From Thalassia testudinum (taxonomy: Eukaryota > Streptophyta > Magnoliopsida > Alismatales > Hydrocharitaceae): 64,000 nt of DNA. Below the pieces are notes generated by a model. The model saw only the letters and a list, made by a program, of their open reading frames with translations, did not search any database and was not told where the DNA came from. Both the position numbers and the translations under genes were made by a program. Positions 23,131 to 33,998 of this stretch are shown here, piece by piece. Location of the stretch: NCBI GenBank assembly GCA_037157565.1, contig JAZHRO010000012.1:2134501-2198500 (forward strand). Reading direction: 5' to 3'. Numbering within the stretch: the first letter of the stretch is position 1; each line of letters starts with the position of its first letter.

Positions 23131-23873
23131 GGTGTTGACAAAACTATCTTTCAAATAGATAATTTTAAGAAAAAAATATTTTTAGCCATCTTTCATAAAA
23201 GAAATTCAAATTGTCAATTCTCCCCCTCAATATATGCTCCCCCTAAAAATAGAACATTTCCTTCTTATTTTTCTCCCCCTTTTTGTCAATCATCAAAAAA
23301 TGAAGGGATAAAAAGAATGACGTACCATATTGAACAAATTACCAAAACTAAAATGGTGCTTGTAGATACCAAGCTCCACTAGTCCATCTTTCTTGGCTTT
23401 CATGCAATCTATAGAAAGGTTTGAGGGTTCCATTGTGTGCCTTGAACACCTACTGATCATTTTGATCCCGTTGATCTGCTCCTGCAACAGAATGTAAAAT
23501 ATCTTTTCTAGGTACCCATTTTCTTGTGGGTCATTTCGAGTAAGTACCTTTCAAATCCTGAGATTTACAGACCTCTTTAGTGTTAGATCTATGATTCCTG
23601 GGATTTTTAGCCTTTTGATCCATCTATGCATGCTTAGGTGCATGTGATTTATTTTGTATGCTCTTTTTACTCTGAAATTTGATTTTTAAAGAATCACAAA
23701 ATTCAAGGTTTAACTTAGTAGTTGTTTTGAGATTATTTAAAGTCTCCTTAAAATGCTCATAGATATCTTATAACTCTATTATTTTTGCATGCAATTGATT
23801 ATTAGTTTCTTTAGACATATCTAATCCATTTCTAAACATAATTTGTCAATTTCTAATGTTTGATAATTACTCT
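23131..23873 (-). other. Non-coding remainder of the gag-only element
   Basis: About 740 bp between gag and PPT, where a full copia element would carry protease, integrase, RT and RNase H. I find none of their motifs; the sequence is AT-rich. Confidence 0.65.
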
Positions 23874-24880
23874 TCAAAACCTATTTTCCTTTTTAAGCAT
23901 CTTAGCCTTACGATATAATTCTTCATATGCTTCTAGCAATTCTTCAAGAGAGAAATCAGGATTTACCTCATTTTCCGTGTCTTCCGAAGTTGCAACCAAG
24001 CAATGATGTGCAACCTTGTTGCCATCCGATTCATCGAAATCGGTGTCCATGTTAGAGTCGTTATCATCCCACGTTGCTTTCAAAGCTTTCTTCTTCTTCT
24101 TCTTCTTGACTTCTTTTGTGTCTTCCTTCTTCTTGTTCATGGGGCAATCCTTTTTCAAGTCTCTTTTTCTTGCACTCATAGCAACAATATTCGATGAAAG
24201 TTTATTAACTTGCTTACCTTGCTTTCAAAGAAATTATGGAATTTCCTTGTTAATATCTCCATCTCTTCATTGTCTTCGAATTCTGAGGTGTTTGAAGCTG
24301 AGTCCTCCATAAGTGCTCTAAATGCAATATTCTTCTTCTTGCTTGACGTCTTCTCCTCGTTCTTCTTCATGTTTTCTAGTTGGACTTTGTAGGTCATAAG
24401 GTTACCAACTAGATCATCCAAGGGGAGAGTGGAGAGGTCCTTCGCCTCTTGGATGGCTGTGGTCTTTGGAGCCCAATTACTTGTAAGAGATCTCAGGATC
24501 TTCCTTACAAATTGTTCTTTCGTAAATTTTACTCCAAAGTTTTTCATGGGCTTAACAATTTCCCCAAACTTTGTATACATGTCCTTGATCGTCTCGCCTT
24601 CCTTCATCCTGAAACACTCATAATTTTCTGTTAGAATAGAGATACGGGTTTCTTTACCCTATTTGTTCCTTCGTAGGTGACCTTAAGAGTGTTTCAAATT
24701 TCATATACCGACTCGCATGTTGAAATTCGATTGAACTCTTCCTTCAATAATGTGCAATAAAGAGCATTCATGGCCTTTGTGTTGCTGACAATCTTCTTCT
24801 TTTGATCCATAGTCAGCACTACTCCTTCCTTCGGATCTGAATACTTTTGTTGGATAAGGCTCCATGATTCTTCATCCATA
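23874..24880 (-). pseudogene. Copia-type Gag (UBN2 family) of the gag-only element
   Basis: Reading down from 24880: a frame with KAMNALYCTLLKEEFNRIS, then, after a W-to-stop change and a frameshift, NTLKVTYEGTN. A 143-codon frame follows with MKEGETIKDMYTKFGEIV and LTSNWAPKTTAIQEAKDL, then LPLDDLVGNLMTYKVQLE. All are UBN2 hallmarks. A frameshifted CYECKKKR...KKDCP is the remnant of the zinc knuckle, followed by a lysine-rich and then acidic tail. The 5' start codon is not clear. The role is RNA binding and particle formation, possibly in trans with an autonomous relative. Confidence 0.85.
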
Positions 24881-25021
24881 GCTTTGAGAAACGCTTACAT
24901 CCTTTCTTTCAATATCTGTAGTCCGTCCCATCAAAATAGGCAAGATGAGTCGACGATTGTCCTTTGTTGCACCTTGAGGTTGATGCCATCGCGAGCTAGA
25001 TTTTTTGTCTTCTCATAACCC

Positions 25022-25033
25022 GCTCTGATACCA
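25022..25033 (-). other. Primer-binding site, initiator-Met tRNA
   Basis: The minus strand reads TGGTATCAGAGC, the standard plant copia PBS, five bases after the 5' LTR end. Confidence 0.9.
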
Positions 25034-25599
25034 CCTTATGGAAACCTTGGAACTACTATACATGGCTACGTGCACAAACAAAACTCAAGGCGGATATTAG
25101 CAATAACAAAAATATTTTCACAATCAATTTAATCCACAAAAATAGACACAATATGTATAGTGGTTCCCTACTCATTTAGGTACTCCACTACCTAAGCCTC
25201 TCAGCTTAGGATTTTTAACCCGATTCCCTTAACCCCAAGAGAATTACTTTACTAACCAAGGTAATTAACAAGTTACCTCAACCCAAGTACAAGAAATGGG
25301 TTTGTTACAACCCAAAGGATGAGCAAAATCTCAATACAAAGATAGTACTGGTGTAAGATAAAATAAATCTTACAACAAAGATTCCTAAGCCTCTCAACAA
25401 TAATTAAAATGAGATTACCGATTAGAGAGCCAAGAAAAGATGTGAATCGCTTTGCAAATGCATGAAAGAAACATGTCGTTGAGTTTGCAAATTTGTAGAG
25501 AGATTGAGAGCAGCAAACACAATTTCTTCTCTTGAGAAAAATGGTGGAAGTATGAAAATTAAGCTCTAGGATTTTTCCTTCAGATTTAGCCCAATGGTT

Positions 25600-25909
25600 A
25601 GCTGGTACCAGTACTAAAGTATGGGTACCGATACTAGTTACTTACTATTTTATGTTTTAAGTTAACTTGTCACAAATAGTATGGGTACCAAAATCATGAT
25701 TATCGATACTTGTTGCTTCCAGATTTGGGTTTTAAATATTTAACACAAATCTACAACCCACTTGTACCGGTACTGATCATAGGTACCGGTACTCGTTGCC
25801 TTCAGTATCGGTACTGATCATAAGTACCGGTACTCATGGGGTACAGGTTTGTTTCTCTGAAAAAACCCAAACCTGTAACTCACATGTATCAGTACTAAAG
25901 TTTAGTACT
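25600..25909. repeat. AGTACCGGTACT palindrome array (5' LTR copy)
   Basis: Same motif and pairing as at 22400-22725. Some units are better preserved (for example GTACCGGTACTGATCATAGG near 25766), so neither copy is simply ancestral. Confidence 0.8.
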
Positions 25910-27631
25910 TGTTCAGGGCGTAAATCGCGTTTTAAAGTAAGTCAATCGTAGTATAGTGCGAAGCATGTCGAAACAAATAAAATTCACGAGATGTGAGTTA
26001 TGGTTGAACTCAGGGTGGCAAAAAACATTTTCTATGCCAAAACTGATTTGGATCTAAATACTAACTAGATAATAATCACAATATATATAAAGAGAATGTA
26101 GTCATGAGTTTGATCAAATAATTCTAGAGTTATGACTATGTAATGCTAGAACAAGAGTAATTGAGTTATAGAAATAAACTAAAATATCACTATCTAATAT
26201 GGCAGAATAAGGGCACCACGGGTGGTCCGTGGTGGCCTTTTGAAGAGGTTGGGGAGAGCAATGGCGGTCCGCCAAGTTGGCTTGGTGGCTGCTTTAGGAG
26301 GATAGTCGGAGATGGAGGGAGACAGAGGAGAAGCTCTGAAGAGTTGGAGAGGGTTTGGAGGAGTTCTGAGGAGTTAGGAAGAGTTATTCTCCACTAGGGG
26401 GCCATGGGGTTCTTTTTATAGCTTTGATGAGGGGCAAGATGGGCATTTGAACCTTCAAAACCATACAACCCTAGATTGATCAGATCCGTCGATCGAGAGA
26501 TCAATGGATCAGATTACACCTCAATAGGCCTTCTAAATCGTCTTCTACGCACGGATTCACCCTCGTGCTAACACGCGGCGCCTTCTCTGTCCTTGGATTG
26601 AAATCTCACGGTTGCCGCTCACTTCAAACACACTTCATCAACCACATGCGCATGAAACGCGCTCGATCCACGCTCATTAGATATCAGCCATCCGATTGTG
26701 AGATCGGACATCTTAAAAGAGTCGCGCCCATGCCTCTTGAATTTCAAATGCGCGCGCGTGCACGTTCGTTCTCACATGATCCGGTGCGTCCTCGTCTAAG
26801 GCCTCTCCGAGCACCGCGTGATCTCTCCCCCACTGCCAATTGATGATCTAATGGGTGGATTTCATCCACACACTACCGCCTCTAATCGAAGCATGGATTG
26901 TGCCTCGAACCCCGATCCTTGCCTTGCATTTGCGCACGTGAGCCAATGCACTATGTGGTTGAGTTGTTGAATTTTCTATTTTGCGCACAACTGTCCTCAG
27001 CTGTTGGATGGAGATCCAACGGCTAAGGTTTCTTCTTTCCTTGTTGAGGCATTCCTGGAGCAGCAACGTGGCCATGTTGTGGCCGTTGGATGATGATCCA
27101 ACAGCCCACAGTGCATAGGGAGAGCCTCTTAAGAAGTTGGGCGGCGGTGAGGGATGGCTGCGATGGCGCCACATGACGCCATTATGGTCATTCATCTTCT
27201 TTCTTTTGTAAATGGTGATGTAGGCCTTCGATTGATATGATTCTTGTGCCATTGGACTGCGATCGCTAATTCGGATCCATCTGTGTGGTCAGATTTGTCA
27301 TTTGAGGTATGAATTTTTACCTATTTGCCTCTTGGTCCTTACTCTTCTGCGGACTCCATAGGATGCTACGAGAGTCTGATTGATGTGATCTCAGAAGTGT
27401 CGGACTCCCGTTGTTCTGAACAGATTATATGGTTGGATCGGTCATCTGCAGCCTCGAATTACCTACAATTGTTAGTACCTCTCAATTAGCACATAATATG
27501 ACATTGTTATTTACAAACCTAATAAATCAGCTATGAAGCAAAGTATGATATGAATGCATGCAGAATGGCTAAGTTAAGCTAGGTTCTAACCTAATTCAGG
27601 CATATTAGAGCCTATGATTACTGCATAATCA
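25910..27631 (-). mobile_element. Solo LTR of family A
   Basis: Starts TGTTCAGGGCG and ends GCATAATCA. It matches both LTRs of element A throughout and preserves the terminal TG...CA best of the three. The flank GTACT (left) and ATACC (right) both derive from GTACC in the uninterrupted LTR copy at about 22686, giving a 5-bp TSD with one change on each side. No internal sequence is present. Confidence 0.9.
26412..26420 (-). promoter_or_regulatory. TATA box of the family-A solo LTR
   Basis: The minus strand reads TATAAAAAG, in the conserved position. Confidence 0.5.
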
Positions 27632-28049
27632 ATACCATTACTTGTGGGTTAACAAGTACCTTTTTAAACATGAATATAACTTGATTACTAGCCTATTTTT
27701 GCAAATACTTTAAACATTAAAAAACTCTCTTAAACAACATGTACTTTGAAATAATTCGAATAATCGTAATGTTTTATCCTAATTTATCTATATATGATTT
27801 TTATGATCTAATTCTTGTTTCTTTGTTAAGAGGCATGCATTCTAAGAATAAAATAAAAATCTAATCTAATAAACAAAATAAACTGCAGATGATCTTCTAT
27901 TATCAACTCCTTGTTGTCTTGCCTCCTCCTTGTCATTATTCTCTGTTTAGTTTGATCTTCATCTAAATATAAAATATTACTCAATTGCAAACATTAATCT
28001 ACAAGAATTTTGTTAACACCAAAACAAGATGTGGAATAAGGTTCCAACA

Positions 28050-28615
28050 CGGCTTAGAGGAGCTGATTCTTCTCGTGAAGAACCTAATGCGAGGAGAAGA
28101 CCTGTAGGTCTATTGGTGCAATTGCACCTATAACCTTGCAGTGAAGTGGTGGAAAAATTTTCAAAGAACCCATAAGTAAATAGGTTTTATAACAAAAAGG
28201 TCCCTAAAGGCTTGCAGAAGAGTCCTCAGTAACTTTTGGCTTTAGAGAATGTAAAGGGCTAAATATGCATGAAGGACCTAAATGTGAAACATTGATTTTA
28301 AGGCCCTAACAAGGTCAAAATACAATGAAGTCTTTATTGCAGCTATTTTGAACATATTACAACTTAATCCATCAATTGATTTGTGCATTTATGCTCAAAT
28401 TGATGTTCAATAGACATTCAGTATCACCATTTACACACTTAGGTATATAATCTCTTAAAATTAACATAATTATGCATTTTTAACACAGAATTGATGTTTT
28501 AGGTCATTTTTATTAATTCCCACACTTAACCTATTTCTTGTGTTAGTTTGATAGTGTTTAACCTAGTTTCTAGCTTAACTTGGACATTTTCGCTATGATG
28601 AGTCATACCTCATCA
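28050..28615 (-). mobile_element. 3' LTR of element B, right part
   Basis: Ends GTCATACCTCATCA next to a PPT and so marks the U3 start of B's 3' LTR. It contains one perfect 14-bp palindrome, GGTGCAATTGCACC, at 28115. Continuity with 20697-21724 is inferred from position. Confidence 0.6.
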
Positions 28616-28627
28616 GACCCCCATGCT
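28616..28627 (-). other. Polypurine tract of element B
   Basis: The minus strand reads AGCATGGGGGTC directly before the LTR start TGATGAGG. Confidence 0.75.
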
Positions 28628-30344
28628 TAGGTTTTCCTAGTCCCTTAGCAAACAACTCATTAAAGTGCAAAGCAATTTAACATCAACAACGCAAGTATGA
28701 AGAGATTTCTATTTACTCATTTCAAATGTTAAGTGTTTAGAGATGATCTTTAAGTTGAATTTTCTGAACTTAAACCAACTGTGTTTATGTACTAGACATT
28801 GTGAGAACCAATTGCAAAGAAGATTAGCAGTACTCAAGTCTTACATGGCATAGACCATCTCTCGACTAATAGGAACTCTTGATATTTAAACCTTAAATGT
28901 GACTTCCAAGACTCAGAGAGTTTTACCACGCTTAAGAGCTAAGAAGTTATGGTTGTGCTTAGTGCATATCAGGACTAACCAGACAAACTCTAAGACTCAA
29001 ATCTAGGGTTTCACTTCTTTTTAAGTCCAGGTTGATCTCAACTTCAGCTAATGTTTTTGGATTGACTCTAAAAAATGGTGAAGACTCAAACCCAACACTT
29101 ATTGCATTCGTGGCTCAAAGAATTTTTTGTGGAAAAACACAGGGAATTTGTAATGTATCCTAAAACACCTTTTTTGTGGAAATACAAATATTTACAACTG
29201 GAATTGGAGAACATAGTGACTTATTCCAAAGAATGCCTTTTTCTTTTCTTTTGTACTTTTTCTATATTTTTATGCTTTTTCTCATTTTTTTGATCATTTC
29301 TTGATTTTTCTTCTTTTTTTGAAAACAAATGTCAGCATGTCTCTTTCAAATTTATTTGGTGGAGCACATTTATTTGGTGGGTACGTATTTTGGAGGAAAG
29401 GGCTTCTCCTAAATACAAAACTAAAGATTTAGACAAAGAGTCTACCTACACACATAGGTAAGGACTCTACATTCCCTAATGAGCACTAGGGTTGAGACTT
29501 AAGTTCATCTGGTCTTTCCCGAATCCATGTAGTGAAAACCAAAGTTACTTAGACTCTTAAACAGAGGCAAATAGATTGATCTTGTACTGGTGACTCAGGT
29601 ACAAGAATATGTCCTAGGTTAGGAAGGATTTTGGTTCTATCTTGTTAAAGCTCAATTGTATTAAGCCTAAGTTTGAGCGAATCAAGCTTATGTGACCAAG
29701 GAAGTCTTACCAGCAAAGGTTGAATGTCAACAAACGCTTATTCTATTTTTGGTTTAACTATAAGATCATAATTAAACACTTATAAGAATTTTGTTCTTGT
29801 TTCTCATTTTAGAATTTTTTGGAGTTTTTCCATTAGCAGTGAATATAGATAAGGTATCTTATTATATTTTTGGAATTTTTTTTTCAAATTTTTTTGCGCT
29901 TTTGTTTTATAACTTTTTTCTAAAATTTTCAAAATTTAGAATATTTTTTTGGAATTTTCAATAATACTATCTATATACACTAAAGATGTGTCTATAATTA
30001 CATTCCAATAAATGATTTCACCATTTACACCCGCTATGCTTAAATGATGCAATGTCCTCATTGTATGATTAAGGTGGATGCAAATGCATGCTCTGCTTTT
30101 CACTGACTTAGGCTAGGGTGACGGAAGGAAGTTAGAATGAGAAGATCAAATCTCTGTGCAGATGATTTCAAATCTCTAAAAGTCAAAGTGGATAGTCAAA
30201 CTTAATAGCGAAATGCAGGACATATGTGACTATGCATGCAGATTAAGAATGCAAGGATAGACACCTAAGGAAGAAAGGAAAACAAAGAAAGATAAAACAA
30301 CTATATACAACATGGGTTAACTCCCAAGAAGTGCTAAGTTTTAC
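28628..30344 (-). other. 3' non-coding region of element B
   Basis: No coherent frame. It contains T-rich tracts (29225-29320, 29810-29950), a degenerate counterpart of the second PPT near 30028, and the conserved post-pol block at 30314. Confidence 0.65.
30314..30338 (-). other. Conserved post-pol block (element B)
   Basis: The minus strand reads CTTAGCACTTCTTGGGAG and then TTAACCC. Element D has the same block as AAGCGCTTAACAGGAGGCAACC, with 3' neighbours alike. Its position just after the integrase end is constant; its function is unknown. Confidence 0.5.
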
Positions 30345-31700
30345 ACCTTCAGCTAGACGCAAACCTAAAATTATGAATAAGTTCAAAATGTAGGCGTGAA
30401 AAGGTAGAATTGACAAGTCTGAGATCATAAGGCTTAATAAAGGGTCTCAATTTCTGTCCATTCATAGTGAAAGGTTCAGATTTGTCAATCTCAAAGATCT
30501 CGACAACTCCACTATCAAATACTTGCTTAATGATAAAAGGTCCAGTCCATTTAGATCTAAGTTTCCCTGGGAAAAGCTTATGTCTAGAATCAAAGAGATG
30601 GACTTTCTGACCAGGGTGAAAAGTTTCCCTATGAATGTGGCAGTCGTGGAAGGACTTGAGTTTATCCTTATAGATCTTCATGCTTTCATAAGATTCATCC
30701 CTTAACTCATCTAGCTTGGAAATTTGTAATCTCCTATGATCATTGACCTTCTCTAAGTCCAAATTACACTTTCTGATTGCCCAATAGGCATTGTGCTTAA
30801 GCTCTATGAGAAGATGACAAGGTTTCCCATACACAAGTCTAAATGTAGACATGCCTAATGAGTTTTATGAGTTGTCCTATATGCCCATAAAGCATCAGAA
30901 AGGTGGGATGACCAATTTTTCCTATCAGGTCTAATGGTAGTCTGCAAAATCTTCTTGATCTCTCGATTGAACACTTCAGCAAGTCCATTGGTTTGTGGGT
31001 GATAAGGTGTTGCTATTCTACCCCATACTTATGAAGCAAGAATTGAAAATGAGTGTTCCTAAAATGAGACCCTCTATCACTTATGATGGCTCTAGGTACC
31101 CCAAAATGAGAAAAGATGTAATCCTGAACAAACTTTTTCACAACTCTATGATCATTCATTCTTGTGGGGATGGTTTCAATCCATTTAGACATGTAATCTA
31201 TAGCTAATAAGATGTACTCGAAGCTATGAGAATTTGGAAAAGGTCCCATAAACTCTATGCCCCATATGTCAAAGATCTTGCACACTAAAATTGGGTTCAA
31301 GGGCATCATGTCTCGGCGGCCAATACTGTCGAGAGACTGACAACATGAACATGCCCAACTATATTTGTGTGCATCCTTGAAGATCGTGGGCCAATAGAAA
31401 CCGCCATGCAATATCTTGGCAGCGGTCTTTTTGCCAGAGAAGTGACCGCCACACTCCTGGTCATGGCAGAATGACAATATGCTATCTATCTCCCCATCAA
31501 AGACACACTTGCGAAGGATATGATCTTTGCAGTGTTTGAATAACCAAGGTTCTTCCCAGTAATAGTGCTTGGCTTCGGATCTAAGTCTGTCTTTTTGATG
31601 TCTAGTCTAGTCAGGGGAGACTACTCTAGAAGCCAGGTAATTGACTATGTCAGCATACTAGGGAAGATCAGAATGAATGACCAGCAATTGCTCGTCAGGG
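30345..31700 (-). pseudogene. Integrase of element B (broken)
   Basis: Two main frames. The upper (31477-31013) has CHDQECGGHFSGKKTAAKIL of the zinc-binding domain, then CSCC, FMGPFPNSH and LLAIDYMSKWIETIP. It ends with PRAIISDRGSHF, two D residues of the D,D,E triad. The lower (30852-30349) has FRLVYGKPCHLLIELKH, the C-terminal HLFDSRHKLFPGKLRSKWTG and NGQKLRPFIKPY. The sequence between them encodes the E-containing block in another frame. Confidence 0.85.
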
Positions 31701-31709
31701 AAGTAGTCA

Positions 31710-32115
31710 ACTATGGGAAGTGAAGGAGAAATCGCTTCAGAAGGAAGGCGAGATAAGTGGTCAGCTACCACATTCTACTTCCCAGACTAATCAGGAATCT
31801 CTAAATCAAATTCCTACAGAAGCAAGATCCATATAATGAGGCGAGATTTCACATCCTTCTTAGCGAGAAGATGTCAAACTGCAGTGTGGTCAGTGTAGAC
31901 TATAATGTGGGAACCTAAAAGATAAGGTTTAAATTTATCCAGTGCAAATACTATTGCTTGCAATTCCTTTTCGGTGATTGTGTAATTCCTCTGTGCTTCA
32001 TCTAAGGTCTTGCTAGCATAGTAAATGATTGTAAGCTTCCCATCCAGTTTTTGGCTAAGGACGGCCCCTACCACATAATCAAAGGCATCACACATGATCT
32101 CAAAAGGGTGAGACC
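31710..32115 (-). pseudogene. RNase H of element B (broken)
   Basis: The frame from 32095 reads CDAFDYVVGAVLSQ, YASKTLDEAQRNYTITEKEL and YTDHTAV. The catalytic D of CDA and the D of YTDH are kept, unlike in element A. The frame is short because of a stop after the YTDHTAV block. Confidence 0.8.
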
Positions 32116-32233
32116 AATTCGGGGGTTGCAGTAATGGTGCCTTGGTAATCAGATCATGAAGTGTCGTATAAGCTTGAACACAATCGTTAGAGATCTGGAA
32201 GTCTACATCCTTAGAGAGGAGATTGGTAAGAGG

Positions 32234-32900
32234 TCAGGCTATCTTAAAGAAATCCTCTATAAAGCGACAATAAAAACCAACATGCTCGAGGAAAGATCTA
32301 AGTTGTTTAACTGAGGAAGGTAATGACAGGTTGGATATCAATTTTACCTTCGTACGGTCAACCGCAATTCCTCTCTCAGAAACAAGGTGACCTAACACAA
32401 GTCCCTTTGGTACCATAAAGTGTGACTTCTCCCAGGAAAGTACGAGGTTAACACTAATACATCTCTGTTGGACCTTAGTCAGGTGGTGTAAACAATTTTC
32501 AAAGGTGCTCTCGAAGACTAAGAAGTCATCCATGAAGACTTCTAGGCATTTACCTACCAAATTAGAAAGAATTGCAAACATACACCACTGAAAAGTAATA
32601 GGTGCATTGCATAATACAAAGGGTATCCTACGAAAAGCAAAGGTTCCATAGGGGCAAGTGAAGGTCATTTTCTCCTGGTCATCAGGGTGAATTACCACCT
32701 GATTGTAGCCTGAATAGGCATCCAAAAAGCAAAAGAATTGATTCCCTACCACTCTTTCTAGTATCTGATCAATGAAGGGCAATGGAAAATGATATTTCTT
32801 CGTGGGTTGGTTGAGTTTGCAGAAGTCAATACATACTTGCCACAAGCTTGCAATTCGTATTGGAATGAGTTCTCCTTACTCAATGGTTATGATGGTAAGT
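32234..32900 (-). pseudogene. Reverse transcriptase of element B (broken)
   Basis: The 203-codon frame has VCIDFCKLN, FPLPFIDQILERVVG, CFLDAYSGYNQV, TFTCPYGTFAFRR and LCNAPITFQ. It continues through VFMDDFLVF to LGHLVSERGI and LRSFLEHVGFYCRFI. The DD pair is present. The N-terminal block before VCIDF lies in other frames with stops. Confidence 0.9.
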
Positions 32901-32909
32901 CCAACTTTC

Positions 32910-33993
32910 TTAAGCACTACCTAAACAGGACTCGATCACCCACTGACTATTAGAAATAGGGAAAATGATTTCATTGTCTAACCACTTAATCATCTTATTC
33001 TTAACCACCTTTTGAAGGGTCGGATTTAGTCTACGTTGTGGTTGTCTAATAGGTCTAGATCCTTCTTCAGTGAAGATCCTATGTGTGCAGTTATAAGGAC
33101 TAATGCTAGTTAGATCCGCTAAGCTCCATCCTATGGCTTGTCTATGTGCTCTCAAGACATAAATGAGTTGTGATTCCTGATCGGAGTTCAAATGAGAATT
33201 GATAATCACAAGAAAAGTCTGATCTTGTCCTAAGAAGACATAATTAAGTGAATCAGGAAGAGGTTTAAGCTCAACAGGTGTAGGATCAAAGGAAGGAGTA
33301 GGAGAAGAGGTATCAGAAGATCCTAAATACACTAAAGGAATTAGAGGTGAGTCCGAAGTCTCTCTAGCAAGTGTCTCAGGAAGAGTCAAATCAGAGGTAG
33401 AAGGGAATTGAGGTTCTAAAGAGAGTGAATTAATCAGGGTATCCACAACCAACTTGTCCAAAGAATCTAAGGAGCATATTTCCTCAATGAGACTACAAGA
33501 TGGTCCCTTTTGTACCTTAACTATATCAATTTTCATCTTCTGATCTCCAAATTTCAATTCTAAAAGGTCCTCCTCATAATCTATATTTGCCTTGGTTGTC
33601 GCCAAGAAAGGTCTTCTTAGTATGATGGGTGTGTTATGAATATCTTTAGGTACTTCCATGTCAAGGATAATAAAATCCACAGAAAAATAAAAGTCCTTAA
33701 CTCGCACAATAACAACTTCCAACTCTCCCTGAGGCATCTTAACTGATCGATCAGCTAATTGCATAGACACCTTGGTTAGCTTCAGATTACCAACCTCGAA
33801 ATGAGTAAAGAGGGAGGTTGGTATAAGATTGATGGAAGCACCTAAGTAAAGTAAAGCTCTATTGAAGGTGATGTTTCCTATCATCCAAGAGAGTAGAGGG
33901 GTTCCTGGATCTTTCTTTTTCAAAGGGGAGTTGTTAGAAATAATGGAACTAACTTGTTCTGATAGGATAATAGGGCTACTTCCCTCCTATATA
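32910..33993 (-). pseudogene. Protease and linker of element B
   Basis: One 337-codon frame. The protease part starts KKKDPGTPLLSW and has ALLYLGASINLIPTSLF, VIVRVKDFYF and PIILRRPFLATTKANIDYEE. The active-site aspartate of the usual DLGAS is tyrosine here, so the protease would be dead even in a continuous frame. The linker has VELKPLPDSLNYVFLG, AIGWSLADLTSISP, CTHRIFTEEGS and RQPQRRLNP. Sequence upstream in the polyprotein resumes at 54287, beyond element C. Confidence 0.9.
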
Positions 33994-33998
33994 GTCTT

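Larger units (their letters stand above)
21725..28049 (-). mobile_element. Gag-only copia-type LTR element (TR-GAG-like)
   Basis: The LTRs begin TGTTGGAA and end GGTTTCCA on the minus strand. A 12-base match to the initiator-Met tRNA PBS (TGGTATCAGAGC) follows the 5' LTR, and AAAATGGGGGAGAT (PPT) precedes the 3' LTR. The internal region is only about 1.9 kb and codes for a UBN2-type copia Gag and nothing else: no protease, integrase or RT is visible. The 5-bp flanks (ATTGA left, CGGCT right) do not match, so the ends or flanks have been rearranged. The 5' LTR contains a 1.7-kb family-A solo LTR. Confidence 0.85.
25039..28049 (-). mobile_element. 5' LTR of the gag-only element (interrupted)
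   Basis: It matches 21725-23116 but contains the solo LTR 25910-27631 and lacks about 116 bp that include the TATA box. The deletion joins at a short TTC repeat. A second AGTACCGGTACT array spans about 25600-25909 and continues at 27637. Confidence 0.85.

Noticed and set aside
23293..23487. Short minus-strand frame between gag and PPT of the gag-only element
   Set aside because: No copia protease or integrase motifs; too short and without codon pattern.
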